DNA of 64,000 nt from Chthonomonas sp. UBA6659 (GCA_002455425.1 DKKT01000071.1:214835-278834); one strand, 5' to 3'; counted from the first letter of the stretch, positions 1-8,731 are shown. Notes: a model not told the origin generated them from the letters alone. Made by a program: numbers and translations.

Positions 1-497
1 TCACGCTGCTCTTCGCATCCGTGATGGCCCTGCCCCGCACGTTTCTGGTGGAAGACGAGCAGGGCACCTTCGATCTGCTCCGTCTGATCAGCGAACCGCA
101 ACCCGTTTTTGTGGGCAAAACACTCTACAACCTCACTCAGATGCTCGTGACCGGCTTCGTCCTCGCGATCCTGCTGATCGGGTTCGCCGGACTCCAGGTG
201 ACGGTCGTCTGGCTTTATATTCTTGCATTGGTAGCGGAGTGTATGGCGCTGGCAGGGGCGGTAAGCTTGTGTGGCGCGCTCGCGATCGGGGCCGCGAACC
301 GCTGGATCTTGGCGGCAGTCTTATCGGTGCCGCTCCTCCTGCCCCAGGTCGCAATGGGTGTCGGCGCTTTTCGAGCCGCTCTCGGCGAAGGAACGATCGC
401 GGGCGGGACGCAAAACGTCTTGGGATTGTTAGGATTCGGGGTCGCCGCACTGGCCTTGGGACCAGTGCTCGCGGCCTCGGTGTGGAAAACGGAATGA
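1..497 (+). CDS. ccmB: CcmB, heme exporter membrane subunit (5' end cut by window edge)
   Basis: This is the membrane permease of the CcmAB ABC module, which drives release of holo-CcmE during cytochrome c maturation. The reading frame is open from base 3, so the true start lies upstream; 164 residues are visible. The first visible part carries the family pattern of a hydrophobic helix, then RTFLVEDEQGTFDLL and a GKTLYN stretch. Three or four further hydrophobic segments follow. Family members are about 220 residues, so roughly 55 are missing. The stop overlaps the ccmC start (ATGA), showing translational coupling. A ccmA gene is expected upstream, outside the window. Confidence 0.85.
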   Translation, partial: TLLFASVMALPRTFLVEDEQGTFDLLRLISEPQPVFVGKTLYNLTQMLVTGFVLAILLIGFAGLQVTVVWLYILALVAECMALAGAVSLCGALAIGAANRWILAAVLSVPLLLPQVAMGVGAFRAALGEGTIAGGTQNVLGLLGFGVAALALGPVLAASVWKTE

Positions 498-1249
498 GAC
501 CGATGCATTACGTGTTGATGGTGGGGATGGCGGCGGCCACGCTTCTTGCCTTCCTCGTGCCCGATGCCGACCAGTTCCAGAAGCCGGAGCTGGCCCGGAT
601 CTTCTTCTTCCACTTTCCTTCCGCACTGATCTGCAGCGTTTTCATCTTCCTCTCGGGTTGGTTCGGATTTTGGCTTCTCCGGACCCGGGACATGAAGTGG
701 GACGTGCGCAACGCGGCCTCGGTCGAGATGGGCGCCCTGTATGGGGTTTTCACCATGGCAACCGGCATCCTCTTCTCGGAAGTGCAATGGGGGACGTGGT
801 GGCAGTGGGATCCTCGGCAAACCTCCTTTCTCCTCGTTCTCGCCATTTTCGGGGCCGGTATCGCGATTCGGGGAGCGTTCTCCGATGAGCGCCGGAGGGC
901 GACGATCTCCGCCGCCTATTCCGTCGCGTCGTTGTTGCCGAGTCTCTTCCTCATCTTCGTCTTTCCGCGTCTGCCCCATATTGAGCAGATGTCGTTTCAC
1001 CCGTCTCAGACCGTCACCGGCGGTCTTCTCGACGGCTGGTACCGGGTCGGCGTCCTCAGCGTGGGCTTCATGCTGGCATGGCTGACGGTGATCGTCTATC
1101 GCATGCGAGTCCGCGTCGGCGAACTCGAATTCCAACGGGAGCAATTCGATGGATCTTTGGAAGCTGTTGGCGGCGGTGCCGCCCCTCATCGTGTGGTTCG
1201 GGCTGTTTCTGTATCTGAAGAACGTCGAGACACGCCTCAAGAAGTCTGA
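494..1249 (+). CDS. ccmC: CcmC, heme-handling protein for cytochrome c maturation
   Basis: CcmC presents heme to CcmE at the outer face of the membrane. The 251-residue product has six hydrophobic segments and the tryptophan-rich WWD signature WGTWWQWDPRQTS near residues 95-107. It also has conserved histidines before and after (FFFHFPSA and SFHPSQ) that fit the two heme-ligating positions. The chosen ATG overlaps the ccmB stop; a second ATG nine bases later is possible. The frame upstream of this ATG lies inside ccmB and is rejected. The last ~32 residues are not hydrophobic and not family-like. They are encoded in the 101 bases shared with the next gene, so a frameshift or extended tail is possible. 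Confidence 0.88.
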   Translation: MRPMHYVLMVGMAAATLLAFLVPDADQFQKPELARIFFFHFPSALICSVFIFLSGWFGFWLLRTRDMKWDVRNAASVEMGALYGVFTMATGILFSEVQWGTWWQWDPRQTSFLLVLAIFGAGIAIRGAFSDERRRATISAAYSVASLLPSLFLIFVFPRLPHIEQMSFHPSQTVTGGLLDGWYRVGVLSVGFMLAWLTVIVYRMRVRVGELEFQREQFDGSLEAVGGGAAPHRVVRAVSVSEERRDTPQEV

Positions 1250-1286
1250 GGACGCGATGCGCGACTGGACGTCCTCGTCGGGGTAG
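1149..1286 (+). CDS. ccmD: CcmD-like small membrane protein
   Basis: A 45-residue ORF begins MDLWKLLAAVPPLIVW, has one N-terminal hydrophobic helix and continues with YLKNVETRLKKSED, a basic and acidic amphipathic stretch. This is the layout of CcmD, the small single-span protein that helps release holo-CcmE from CcmABC. It sits directly after ccmC, where ccmD normally lies. It starts inside ccmC in another frame and overlaps it by 101 bases. CcmD proteins are poorly conserved, so the call rests on size, topology and position. No strong Shine-Dalgarno sequence is seen, which fits coupling to ccmC translation. Confidence 0.7.
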   Translation: MDLWKLLAAVPPLIVWFGLFLYLKNVETRLKKSEDAMRDWTSSSG

Positions 1287-1342
1287 GCGAATAGTCCTGG
1301 CCCTGCAACAATCGTCCCGCTGAGCCGATCTATTTCGAGACG

Positions 1343-1858
1343 ATGATGCTCACGTGCTCGCTTTTCGTACTCGCGCTCGTCGGCGCGCAGGATACGCCGC
1401 CCGCCTCGGAGTCGAGGCCTCCCGCGATCGTGATGCCTGCACCGCCGATGCCGGCACCGGTCGTGAAGCCGGTCGTCAAGCCGAAGGCTCCGGTCAAGCC
1501 GGCCAAGTCGATCAAGATCGATCTCAAGACCCAGACGCTGACCGCGCTCGAAGGCGACGATCCCGTCTACGTCTTCAATTGCAGCACCGGTCGGAACAAC
1601 GCGACCCCCCGCGGCGAGTTCCCGATCCGCCAGAAGCTCCGCCACAACCGGGCGCTCCCCAAGTACGGCGGCGCTCCGATCCCTTGGTCGCTCCGTCTCG
1701 ACATCGTCAGGAAAGGGAGGCGGGTGCCGATCGCGATCCATGCCTACAAGCATGTTCCCCGGTATCCCGCGTCTCACGGCTGCATCCGGCTCAAGCCGGC
1801 TGACGCCGAGCGGCTCTTCCCTTGGGCCGAAGTCGGCGTCCGGGTTTCGATCCAGTAA
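1343..1858 (+). CDS. Exported L,D-transpeptidase (YkuD domain)
   Basis: The product is likely a periplasmic enzyme that forms or edits 3-3 peptidoglycan cross-links or attaches proteins to the wall. The 171 residues start with a short signal peptide (about residues 1-15). A proline/lysine-rich linker (about 25-55) and a YkuD domain follow. The catalytic pattern is complete: His133 upstream, then SHGCIRL with His145 and nucleophile Cys147. Two ATGs are adjacent at the start. The gene converges with the cNMP-binding gene with only three bases between stops. Substrate and exact reaction cannot be read from the sequence. Confidence 0.88.
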   Translation: MMLTCSLFVLALVGAQDTPPASESRPPAIVMPAPPMPAPVVKPVVKPKAPVKPAKSIKIDLKTQTLTALEGDDPVYVFNCSTGRNNATPRGEFPIRQKLRHNRALPKYGGAPIPWSLRLDIVRKGRRVPIAIHAYKHVPRYPASHGCIRLKPADAERLFPWAEVGVRVSIQ

Positions 1859-1861
1859 CGG

Positions 1862-2332
1862 TCAGCCGAGGAGATCGGCGATCGCGACCTCGCCGCGTGG
1901 CAGCGCGCTGTCGAGCTGGATGTTCGCCGTGCGGAGCCGTTGGGCCAGGACCTTGGCCACGTTGGTCATCAGGATCGCCCGGAATTCCGTATCCTCGTTC
2001 ATCAGCTGTCGGATGCCCTTCGAGGGAAACCAGGCTACTTCGGTCGCGCCGACCGCGGTGACAGTGGCCGACCGCGGCTGGTCGTCGACGAGCGAGACTT
2101 CACCGATCAAGCTTCCCGGGCCGACTTCGGCGACGGTTTCGCCGCTGAACGACTTGATGCGGGCTTCCCCGTCCAGGATGATCATGAGGTCGCTCGTCTT
2201 GTCGTACTGACGGAGGATGACGTCGCCGCCCTCGAATCGCTGGACTTTCGCGAGCGACGTGAAGCGCTCGATCTGGGCCGGAGTCATCCCCCGCAAAAGG
2301 TAGTTGTGCCGAACGGCGTCATTGACCAACAT
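1862..2332 (-). CDS. Cyclic nucleotide-binding domain protein
   Basis: The 156-residue product is essentially one cNMP-binding (Crp-type) beta-barrel domain with short flanks and no DNA-binding helix-turn-helix. The phosphate-binding cassette is visible as GSLIGEVSLVDDQPRSATV, with the Glu and Arg that contact the cyclic nucleotide ribose and phosphate in the family. The C-terminal helix (NVAKVLAQRLRTANIQL) fits the usual hinge helix. The start was placed at the internal ATG after a GAGGGTGG stretch; an in-frame TTG lies five codons upstream. It may act as a stand-alone sensor or as a subunit of a larger complex; no partner is evident nearby. Confidence 0.8.
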   Translation of the reverse strand: MLVNDAVRHNYLLRGMTPAQIERFTSLAKVQRFEGGDVILRQYDKTSDLMIILDGEARIKSFSGETVAEVGPGSLIGEVSLVDDQPRSATVTAVGATEVAWFPSKGIRQLMNEDTEFRAILMTNVAKVLAQRLRTANIQLDSALPRGEVAIADLLG

Positions 2333-2510
2333 GAAGTCCACCCTCAAGAACCGATTTCGGGCTCGGACCGAGCCCGTGCGGAGATCATAGCCGCGATGCC
2401 GACGCGAATGTCGCCCCTTGGGTCAGAGGTCCCGAAAGGAGAGTACTCACCGTTCCCCCTGGCGCATCCGGATCGTGCGGGAGGATCTCTGGCAGGGGCA
2501 CAATGAAGTT

Positions 2511-4604
2511 ATGCTCAATCGTCTCGCCCGGGAGACCTCGCCCTACCTGCGGCAGCACGAGGAAAACCCGATCGATTGGTACCCCTGGGGGGACGAGGCC
2601 TTCGCCCGCGCGGCGAACGAGGATCGGCCGATCTTCCTGAGCGTCGGCTACAGTTCCTGTCATTGGTGCCACGTGATGGCCCACGAGTCGTTCGAAGACT
2701 CCGACGTGGCCGAACATCTGAATCGCGATTTCGTGTCGGTCAAGGTTGATCGCGAGGAGCGTCCCGACGTCGACGAGGCCTACATGACGGCCGTTCAGCT
2801 CAGCAGCGGGCGCGGAGGCTGGCCGATGACGCTCTTCCTCACCCCCGACCGCAAGCCGTTCTTTGCCGGCACCTACTTCCCGCGCGACGACCGCAACGGC
2901 CACCCCGGATTTCTGACCCTCGTCCAAGGGGTCGCCCACGCGTGGCAAACACGCCGCGCTGAACTGATCGAGGCCGCCGACACGTTCACCCAGGCGCTTC
3001 GCGAGGCCCTCGGCGCCGCCATCGAGCCGCGCGGCATCACGCTCAATCGGCGGTTCGTGGACGACGCGATCGAAGCCCTCCACGGAGACTTCGATCCTGA
3101 CTTCGGCGGCTTTGGCGGTGCCCCCAAGTTCCCGCCCCACTCCGCCATCGCCTTTCTCCTCGACGCATCCCGGCGCCCAGCCGGGCTCGGCGCTCACCTC
3201 GGCGTGCCCGACCTCGCTGACCAAGCCCGAACGATGGCGTCGACGACGCTCGAGAAGATCGTCCTCGGGGGCATTCACGACCACGTCGGCGGTGGTTTCC
3301 ACCGTTACTCGACCGACGACCGGTGGTTCCTGCCGCACTTCGAGAAGATGCTCTCCGACAACGCCCTGCTCCTCAAGGCATTTGCCCGGGCCAAAGGGCT
3401 TGATCCGCGAACCGATGCGTTGTTCGCAAGGGCCGGGAACGGGATCGTCGACTGGCTCAAACGGGAAATGACGTCCCCGGAAGGGCTGTTCTTTGCCGCG
3501 CTCGATGCCGACAGCGATGGGGAGGAGGGTCTCTTCTATCTCTGGAGTCTCGACGACATCCGCGACGCTCTCTCAGGGCCCGATCCCGCGTTCGAAGCCG
3601 CGTTTGGCCTCCGCGAGGAGGGCAATTACTTCGATGAGGCAACCCGACGTCGGACCGGACTGAACGTGCTCGCACGAACCGAAGACGGCGCGGAGTCGTT
3701 CGATCGCCAATTGAGTACGCTCAGGAGCCGTCGCGCGATCCGAGAACGACCTCGGCTCGACGAGAAGGCGATCGCCGCCTGGAACGGAATGGCGATTCGA
3801 GGTCTCGTCGAGTTCGGCGAAGTCGCTTTGGCCCGTCGCTGCGCAGAGGCCTGGCTTGAGGCCGAACGCCAGTTCGGTCGCCTGCCGCACCAGGTGGTCC
3901 ACGGCGAGCCGAGCGGGCTCGCGTTTCTCGATGACTATGCCTTCCTGGTCGATGGGTTCGTTGCCCTCGGCTCCGCCACGGGGTCGCCCCTGTGGCACGA
4001 TCACGCTCGCATCTGGATCGGCGAGATCGACCGAGGCTTCTCCGACCGCGTTCACGGGGGTTTCTTCGCGACGTCCGGCGAACACGAGGCCCTCTTTGGG
4101 CGGACCAAGCCATTCACCGATGGAGCAACGCCGTCTGCCAACGCGACCCTCGCTTCCGGCCTCGTCGAGCTGGGCGAAACGACTTCGGCGATGGCCATCG
4201 TCCGAGCCGGGCTTGGCTGGATGCAGCGGGCACCTCTGGCCACTGAGTCGCTCTACGAAGTCCTCGCCCGATGTCTGGATGGTCGGGAACCGTTGCCTCG
4301 CATCGCGGTCGAGGAGTTTGCCGGCCGATCGGGCGCGACGCTGTGGTTGTTCCTCGACGAGGGCTCGCTCACCTACGCCGACCCGGCCCCGCCGGGTCTT
4401 GAGCCGGTCCGGGTCACCGCCGACGGCCCGGTCGAAGTACGGTTCCCGGAATCGGAGGACGGGGTCCTCACCGGCGCGATCCCGATTCGGGTCGCGTGGA
4501 GACCTGACTCTCGTCCGGGGATCTTGGACGTGACTTTCCAGGTTTGCACCGCCGAGCTTTGCGAGCTTCCGCAGACGCACTCGGTCCGCCTCGCCCCCGC
4601 ATGA
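2511..4604 (+). CDS. YyaL/DUF255 thioredoxin-fold and glucosidase-like protein
   Basis: The 697-residue product matches the YyaL / spermatogenesis-associated protein 20 family. An N-terminal thioredoxin-like domain opens with MLNRLARETSPYLRQH and carries the CxxC-type motif SSCHWCH. It is followed by an (alpha/alpha)6 barrel resembling six-hairpin glycosidases, including the DWYPWG, GGWPMTLFLTPD and DNALLLKAFARA signatures. Its biochemical activity is unsettled in the literature. The start is the ATG before MLNRL, the family N-terminus; an open frame of 31 codons lies upstream. A CACAAT hexamer six bases before this ATG and no Shine-Dalgarno suggest leaderless initiation. Confidence 0.88.
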   Translation: MLNRLARETSPYLRQHEENPIDWYPWGDEAFARAANEDRPIFLSVGYSSCHWCHVMAHESFEDSDVAEHLNRDFVSVKVDREERPDVDEAYMTAVQLSSGRGGWPMTLFLTPDRKPFFAGTYFPRDDRNGHPGFLTLVQGVAHAWQTRRAELIEAADTFTQALREALGAAIEPRGITLNRRFVDDAIEALHGDFDPDFGGFGGAPKFPPHSAIAFLLDASRRPAGLGAHLGVPDLADQARTMASTTLEKIVLGGIHDHVGGGFHRYSTDDRWFLPHFEKMLSDNALLLKAFARAKGLDPRTDALFARAGNGIVDWLKREMTSPEGLFFAALDADSDGEEGLFYLWSLDDIRDALSGPDPAFEAAFGLREEGNYFDEATRRRTGLNVLARTEDGAESFDRQLSTLRSRRAIRERPRLDEKAIAAWNGMAIRGLVEFGEVALARRCAEAWLEAERQFGRLPHQVVHGEPSGLAFLDDYAFLVDGFVALGSATGSPLWHDHARIWIGEIDRGFSDRVHGGFFATSGEHEALFGRTKPFTDGATPSANATLASGLVELGETTSAMAIVRAGLGWMQRAPLATESLYEVLARCLDGREPLPRIAVEEFAGRSGATLWLFLDEGSLTYADPAPPGLEPVRVTADGPVEVRFPESEDGVLTGAIPIRVAWRPDSRPGILDVTFQVCTAELCELPQTHSVRLAPA

Positions 4605-4724
4605 TGGCGGGTGTCCGTCCTTCGGAGGACACCGTAACGGAGACTTGAAGTCGCCGGACGCACCACCCAGAATCAGGGTGAAGATCGGCGCAAGCCGACA
4701 AGCCGAATGGCAAGGAGAAGAGCG

Positions 4725-5774
4725 ATGCGAACGCGATGGATGCTTCTCACAGCAATAGGGATTGCTTGGCCGACGGCGGCATGGAGCAACACCTACACCG
4801 ACAATTTCGAGGATGGGACGTACGCCCCGATGTGGGTGCCGTGGAGCGTGGATGCTCCCCTTCCCATCGAGCAAAACGGGAGAATGGAATTCTTCCTCCC
4901 CGGCACCAGCTTCGGGCCGATGTTCTCGACGGGACTGCGCGGAGCCATGCGCCTGTGCGGCGACTTCGACGTGAAGTTCACGTTCGACCACCCGATCTGG
5001 CCCAAGAACAACGGGGTGCGGACGGGGATGACCCTGGGCAACAAGCATGGGGCCTACACCCTTGAGCGCACGAACCTTGGCCTCGGCATGGGCGACCATG
5101 TCCTCAGTGACATCGGCGGCAGCTTGACGATGTTGCCGTATGGCGGAACCCAAGGCAACCTCCGCATCCGCCGAGTCGGGATGGAAATGACCGGCTACGT
5201 GTGGAATGGTGAATGGCAGCCGCTTGGCACGTGGTTCGGCGCGATCGGACCGATGGATGTGGATCTCTGGGTCTGGTCCCACGACGCCTACTTCGGACGC
5301 CAGGACGTCCTCGCGACGTTCGACGACTTCATGGCCGCGGACAGTGCCTCGATCGTGAATGGTGCCGTCAACCTCGGCGATTACATCGGCCCACTCCTGG
5401 GCCAGCGAATCGAGATCTTGCTTGTTCAGGATGGCGCGGTCATCGATTCCCAGATCGTGACCCTCGATGAGTGGGGCCAGTTCCAGTTCGCGACGGAGGT
5501 CGCGGGTGAGGTCCGGGTCATGGCCAAGGGCACACACTGGCTGCGACGCTCCAGCCCGCCGATTCAGCTCGCTCCGAACGGCCTCCAAGTCGTCGACTTC
5601 GCCCTCACCAACGGCGACGTGGACAGCAACAACGTCATCGACAGCGACGACTTCGATCTCCTCGTGATCAACTTCGGTGAGCAGAACTTCATCGGGGACC
5701 TCGACGGGAACACGATGGTCGACAGCGATGACTTCGACATTCTCGTCGCCCACTTCGGCGAGCAGGGCGACTAA
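4725..5774 (+). CDS. Secreted beta-sandwich protein with C-terminal dockerin-like calcium loops
   Basis: The 349-residue product has a signal peptide (MRTRWMLLTAIGIAWPTAAWS). A region of about 180 residues follows that resembles a concanavalin/laminin-G-like or DUF1349 fold. A short beta-rich domain comes next. Two repeats of a dockerin/EF-hand type loop end the protein (DVDSNNVIDSDDFDLL and DLDGNTMVDSDDFDIL), each with acidic residues at calcium-binding spacing and ending in NFGEQ or HFGEQ. The start is the ATG with an AAGGAG seven bases upstream. A strong hairpin follows the stop. It may attach to a surface complex or bind a glycan; no catalytic residues are evident. Confidence 0.75.
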   Translation: MRTRWMLLTAIGIAWPTAAWSNTYTDNFEDGTYAPMWVPWSVDAPLPIEQNGRMEFFLPGTSFGPMFSTGLRGAMRLCGDFDVKFTFDHPIWPKNNGVRTGMTLGNKHGAYTLERTNLGLGMGDHVLSDIGGSLTMLPYGGTQGNLRIRRVGMEMTGYVWNGEWQPLGTWFGAIGPMDVDLWVWSHDAYFGRQDVLATFDDFMAADSASIVNGAVNLGDYIGPLLGQRIEILLVQDGAVIDSQIVTLDEWGQFQFATEVAGEVRVMAKGTHWLRRSSPPIQLAPNGLQVVDFALTNGDVDSNNVIDSDDFDLLVINFGEQNFIGDLDGNTMVDSDDFDILVAHFGEQGD

Positions 5775-5788
5775 TCAACCACAGCCGG

Positions 5789-5818
5789 CCGGCCGGAGCG
5801 GGAAACCGTTCCGGCCGG
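5789..5818 (+). terminator. Rho-independent-type hairpin after the dockerin-like gene
   Basis: A 13-bp stem with one G-T pair closes a GAAA tetraloop, 14 bases after the stop of the dockerin-like gene. A G-run and later a six-T run follow rather than an immediate T-tract, so it may act as a terminator or 3'-end stabiliser. Confidence 0.75.
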
Positions 5819-6005
5819 TCGGGGGGGGCAAAAGTCCTGTTTTTTCGGACCGACGCCCCGATTTGGCACTTTCTGTGCGAACCTTGTAGGGCGAGCGGCC
5901 GTCCAACCCTCGCCTTCCGCTGAAAATGCGGAAAATACGCATGCCGAGCCGTGGATTTCTCCACGTCGGTGCAGTACACTAAGCTACCTTTTTCGGAGGC
6001 TATCG

Positions 6006-6887
6006 ATGAAGAAAGCGTTTACGCTTATCGAACTTCTGGTTGTTATTGCAATCATCGCCATTCTGGCAGCCATTCTGTTCCCCGTCTTCGCCCAGGCTAA
6101 GGAAGCCGCGAAGAAGACGGCCGACCTGTCGAACGTGAAGCAGTCCTCGACGTCGTTCCAGATGTATCTGGCCGACACCGATGACGTGTGGCCGCTTGCC
6201 ATCGGGCAAGATGCCGCCGGCGTCTGGCTGTGGAACTTCAACCACTACATCCCCGCCGACTATCCGAGCGCCGCGGGTGGCGATGGCAGCTATGCCCGCC
6301 GCATCGTCGCTTCGGTCAGCAGCTGGGCCAACTCCATGCAGCCGTATTCGAAGAACTACGACATCCTCGCTTCCCCGGGTACCCCGGCGGTCAGCGCGGG
6401 TGGCGCTTCTCTCGCCACGGTTGCGGCCGGCAAGCGCCGAGCCAACAGCACCCTGACGTACAACGGTATCCTCCACGGCTTTGGCCAGTCGGGTATCGCT
6501 ACGCCGTCCAAGCTCCCCGTCCTCTGGAACGGTCGCGGCAAGGCTCAGACGATCGGTGCGGCTCTCGCCAACCCGGTGCTCTACTGTAACCAGGCGAACC
6601 TGCCTTGTACGTACATCCCGGCCGCCTCCGGATGCTCCAGTGCCATCAACGGCCAGCAGTCGGCGATGTTCGTGCTGTCCGGTTCGATGTGGGTCTACAG
6701 CAAGGGCGCCAACTTCGCCATGGCCGACGGTTCTGCCAAGTTCCGCCGACTCGGTGCGACGCTCTCCCCGCGAGATACCGACTACAACACCGACCCGTAC
6801 ACCGGATACGACGCCAACGGCTTCCCCGGATTCTACTGGTGGGACCTCTGCCACAGCTGGTTGTTCCGCCCGAACATCGAGTGGTAA
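6006..6887 (+). CDS. Type II secretion/pilin-like protein (DUF1559 type, H-X9-DG)
   Basis: The 293-residue product starts with a class III prepilin leader and N-methylation helix (MKKAFTLIELLVVIAIIAI), with Glu at position 5 of the mature form. FPVFAQAKEAAKK follows, a stretch typical of the large prepilin-like families of Armatimonadota and Planctomycetes. The C-terminal region has FAMADGSAKF, the DG element of the H-X9-DG motif. The globular part is rich in Ser, Gly and aromatic residues, with cysteines near residues 197, 204 and 213. GGAGG lies six bases before the ATG. It is probably processed by a prepilin peptidase and surface-exposed; its role is unknown. Confidence 0.85.
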   Translation: MKKAFTLIELLVVIAIIAILAAILFPVFAQAKEAAKKTADLSNVKQSSTSFQMYLADTDDVWPLAIGQDAAGVWLWNFNHYIPADYPSAAGGDGSYARRIVASVSSWANSMQPYSKNYDILASPGTPAVSAGGASLATVAAGKRRANSTLTYNGILHGFGQSGIATPSKLPVLWNGRGKAQTIGAALANPVLYCNQANLPCTYIPAASGCSSAINGQQSAMFVLSGSMWVYSKGANFAMADGSAKFRRLGATLSPRDTDYNTDPYTGYDANGFPGFYWWDLCHSWLFRPNIEW

Positions 6888-6935
6888 GCTAATGGGGACA
6901 GGGGTCGTTTGACTTCGGTCGAGCGATCCGAAACG

Positions 6936-6969
6936 AAAGTCTCGGTTCGCCCCGGCGAACCGGGACTTT
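6936..6969 (+). terminator. Long hairpin between prepilin-like gene and mini-lipoprotein gene
   Basis: A 15-bp stem containing one wobble pair closes a four-base loop. It ends with TTT and lies about 50 bases after the prepilin-like gene and 24 bases before the next start. It could terminate or attenuate transcription between the two genes. Confidence 0.75.
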
Positions 6970-6992
6970 CACTCTTCTAGGAGGTCTGTTGA

Positions 6993-7169
6993 ATGCGTAA
7001 ACTAGCAATCCTCTTGGCCATGGCGTTCATGGCATCGATCGTGATCACCGGATGCGGCGACAAGGCGGAACCGCCGCCCGAGGGTAAAGCCGGCGGAAGC
7101 GCCAAGACCCCGCCCGGGGTGGAGACCGGCGGAGGCACCGAAGGTGGCAAAGCCCAAGTTCCTCAATAA
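6993..7169 (+). CDS. Mini-lipoprotein, Gly/Pro/Lys-rich (58 aa)
   Basis: A strong AGGAGG is followed by a 58-residue ORF that starts MRKLAILLAMAFMASIVITG and continues CGDKAEPPPEGK. The first 20 residues form a lipoprotein signal peptide with lipobox ITGC (Cys21). The mature part is a 38-residue low-complexity tail rich in Gly, Lys, Pro and Thr, with no predicted fold. A sister gene with the same architecture lies 1.7 kb downstream (8732-8890). Both are followed by hairpins and accompany secreted-protein genes. I do not recognise a named family; a small lipid-anchored envelope peptide is the safest description. Confidence 0.75.
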   Translation: MRKLAILLAMAFMASIVITGCGDKAEPPPEGKAGGSAKTPPGVETGGGTEGGKAQVPQ

Positions 7170-7188
7170 GCTCAGCAAGATCAGGATC

Positions 7189-7212
7189 GCCCCGCTCGAG
7201 TTCGGGCGGGGC
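7189..7212 (+). terminator. Hairpin after first mini-lipoprotein gene
   Basis: A 10-bp GC-rich stem with one wobble pair and an AGTT loop lies 20 bases after the stop. No clear T-tract follows. Confidence 0.6.
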
Positions 7213-7346
7213 CGTCGTGATGGGTTCCTCAGGCGTTTTCCTCCGCGAAGTATCCTGCGATTTCTTGTCGCATGTGTATCACGCTTCGCGATTTGAGAAT
7301 CCTCCTAGTACAAGGGCGGCCATGACCACTCTCGGAGGAACTCGAG

Positions 7347-8582
7347 ATGAAACTACTCTTCACTGTCATGATCGGAGCGCTTTCGGCGCACATGGTCTTC
7401 GCTGGCATCGTCAATGTCTCCACCGAGTCGGGGAGCGACGATCGGATGGCACCCTCCATCTGCCGCATCACCGTCGGTGGCACGAACGTCGTCCGCGTCG
7501 CCTATCTGGAAGGATGCTCGGGCGGAGTCCTTTCCGGCACCAACATCCGAATCAAGGACATCAACCAGTCGACGGGCGCGATCGTCGCCACGGTACAGAT
7601 GGCCTCAGGCACCTACGGCGCTCCCCGGATCAGTCGAGACGGACAGGGGATTGCGTACTGGAAGCTTCGCACTATTGGGGGATCGACGGTCGCCGTGCCC
7701 CATTTTCGAAGCCTTTCCCTCTCAGGCCTGTCGATGGGGAGCGAAGAGTATCCCAGTGACCAAGGCTATGCTCGGAACCAAAGCAATGGGACAATCTACA
7801 CGGGGGCATCGACGGACATAACGGTCGACAACAACTGGCCGCCGGCAATCACCGATGGCACGTCGCCGACGCTCGTTTGGGAAGACAGGTTTTCCGAGGC
7901 GGCTGGAGAGCTCGGCGCATACACCCCACTCGTCAAATGGGTCCCTGGAGGCTCGATCGACGACGTCGATGATTCCCACGGTTGCGTGTCCCCTGGGATC
8001 AGCGACGAAGGCACATACCTTGTGTATGCAAACGGGGGGCAGATCTATCGAGCCACCTCATGGTCGCTGCCCGGAACACAGGTGAGCTACAATGGCAATG
8101 GAACTAGCGCTTATCCCGCGATCAGTGGCTCTGGCCAGTACGTCGTCTTTGAGTCGACATCCTCGAACTTCAGTGGTGTCGCCCATGACGTGGCCGACGT
8201 CTATTGGTGGGACGCAAACAGCGCGACAACCGTCAACCTAGCCTACGCGACTGGGTCCGGTCCCGCATACTCGACGGCGATCAGGGCGTCCATCTCGCCG
8301 GATGGGGGCTTCATTGGCTTTGACTCGACGTGGTTCAACTGGACGACCACGGACATCTTCTGGCCGACCAACGATGTTGCGCCCTACGCGTTCAGGGTTG
8401 AGCGCGGCTCAACTTCGACGCGGCGCATGTTGAGTCACGGAAACCAGGCTACGGATGACGGGTACGTTGCCGCGAACGGGGCGCGCGTCTCGATGGAAGA
8501 CGGCGGGTACGCCGCATGGGATACCTCGGATGGATCGTATGCCAGCAGAACCGGCCGGGATATCTTGCTGCGTCTCCCGTAG
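7347..8582 (+). CDS. Secreted beta-propeller protein (TolB/PD40-like repeats)
   Basis: The 411-residue product has a signal peptide (MKLLFTVMIGALSAHMVFA). Repeats of about 50 residues follow with the PD40-like pattern of SPDG- or SxDG-type turns: ISRDGQGIAYW, ISDEGTYLVYA, ISGSGQYVVFES and ISPDGGFIGFDS. This indicates a TolB-like propeller of six or so blades. GGAGG lies upstream of the ATG. A hairpin follows the stop. No catalytic site is visible, and ligand binding or structural roles are possible. Codon use is less GC-biased than in neighbouring housekeeping genes. Confidence 0.75.
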   Translation: MKLLFTVMIGALSAHMVFAGIVNVSTESGSDDRMAPSICRITVGGTNVVRVAYLEGCSGGVLSGTNIRIKDINQSTGAIVATVQMASGTYGAPRISRDGQGIAYWKLRTIGGSTVAVPHFRSLSLSGLSMGSEEYPSDQGYARNQSNGTIYTGASTDITVDNNWPPAITDGTSPTLVWEDRFSEAAGELGAYTPLVKWVPGGSIDDVDDSHGCVSPGISDEGTYLVYANGGQIYRATSWSLPGTQVSYNGNGTSAYPAISGSGQYVVFESTSSNFSGVAHDVADVYWWDANSATTVNLAYATGSGPAYSTAIRASISPDGGFIGFDSTWFNWTTTDIFWPTNDVAPYAFRVERGSTSTRRMLSHGNQATDDGYVAANGARVSMEDGGYAAWDTSDGSYASRTGRDILLRLP

Positions 8583-8608
8583 AACTGGGCCTGTGTCCGC
8601 CGCAGAGT

Positions 8609-8629
8609 GGCCCGAGATTCTCTCGGGCC
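8609..8629 (+). terminator. Hairpin terminator after propeller gene
   Basis: A perfect 9-bp stem with a three-base loop is followed by a T-rich stretch (GCTTCTTTGTGTG), 26 bases after the stop. It fits an intrinsic terminator well. Confidence 0.8.
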
Positions 8630-8731
8630 GCTTCTTTGTGTGTGTCCTCCGCGGGAACCCCCGCGCGGCCACGCTGTTGATTGGATTAGGTCCGCGAAGT
8701 CTAGCGTGGGCCAGTCTAGGAGGTAATCACC

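Noticed and set aside
215..1777. A 520-codon open frame on the minus strand
   Set aside because: It lies antisense to the ccm genes and the L,D-transpeptidase, with an Arg/His/Pro-rich translation typical of shadow frames.
2385..3338. A 317-codon minus-strand frame
   Set aside because: It is antisense to the YyaL-type gene, which has clear motifs; no domain is seen in the antisense product.
4605..4724. Possible riboswitch in the leader of the dockerin-like gene
   Set aside because: A small hairpin (GTGTCC / GGACAC) and a GGACGCA stretch hinted at a cyclic di-GMP riboswitch, but the conserved core and stem arrangement could not be matched.
3573..5753. A 726-codon open frame on the minus strand
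   Set aside because: It runs antisense to two well-supported plus-strand genes with family motifs; its translation has no recognisable domain.
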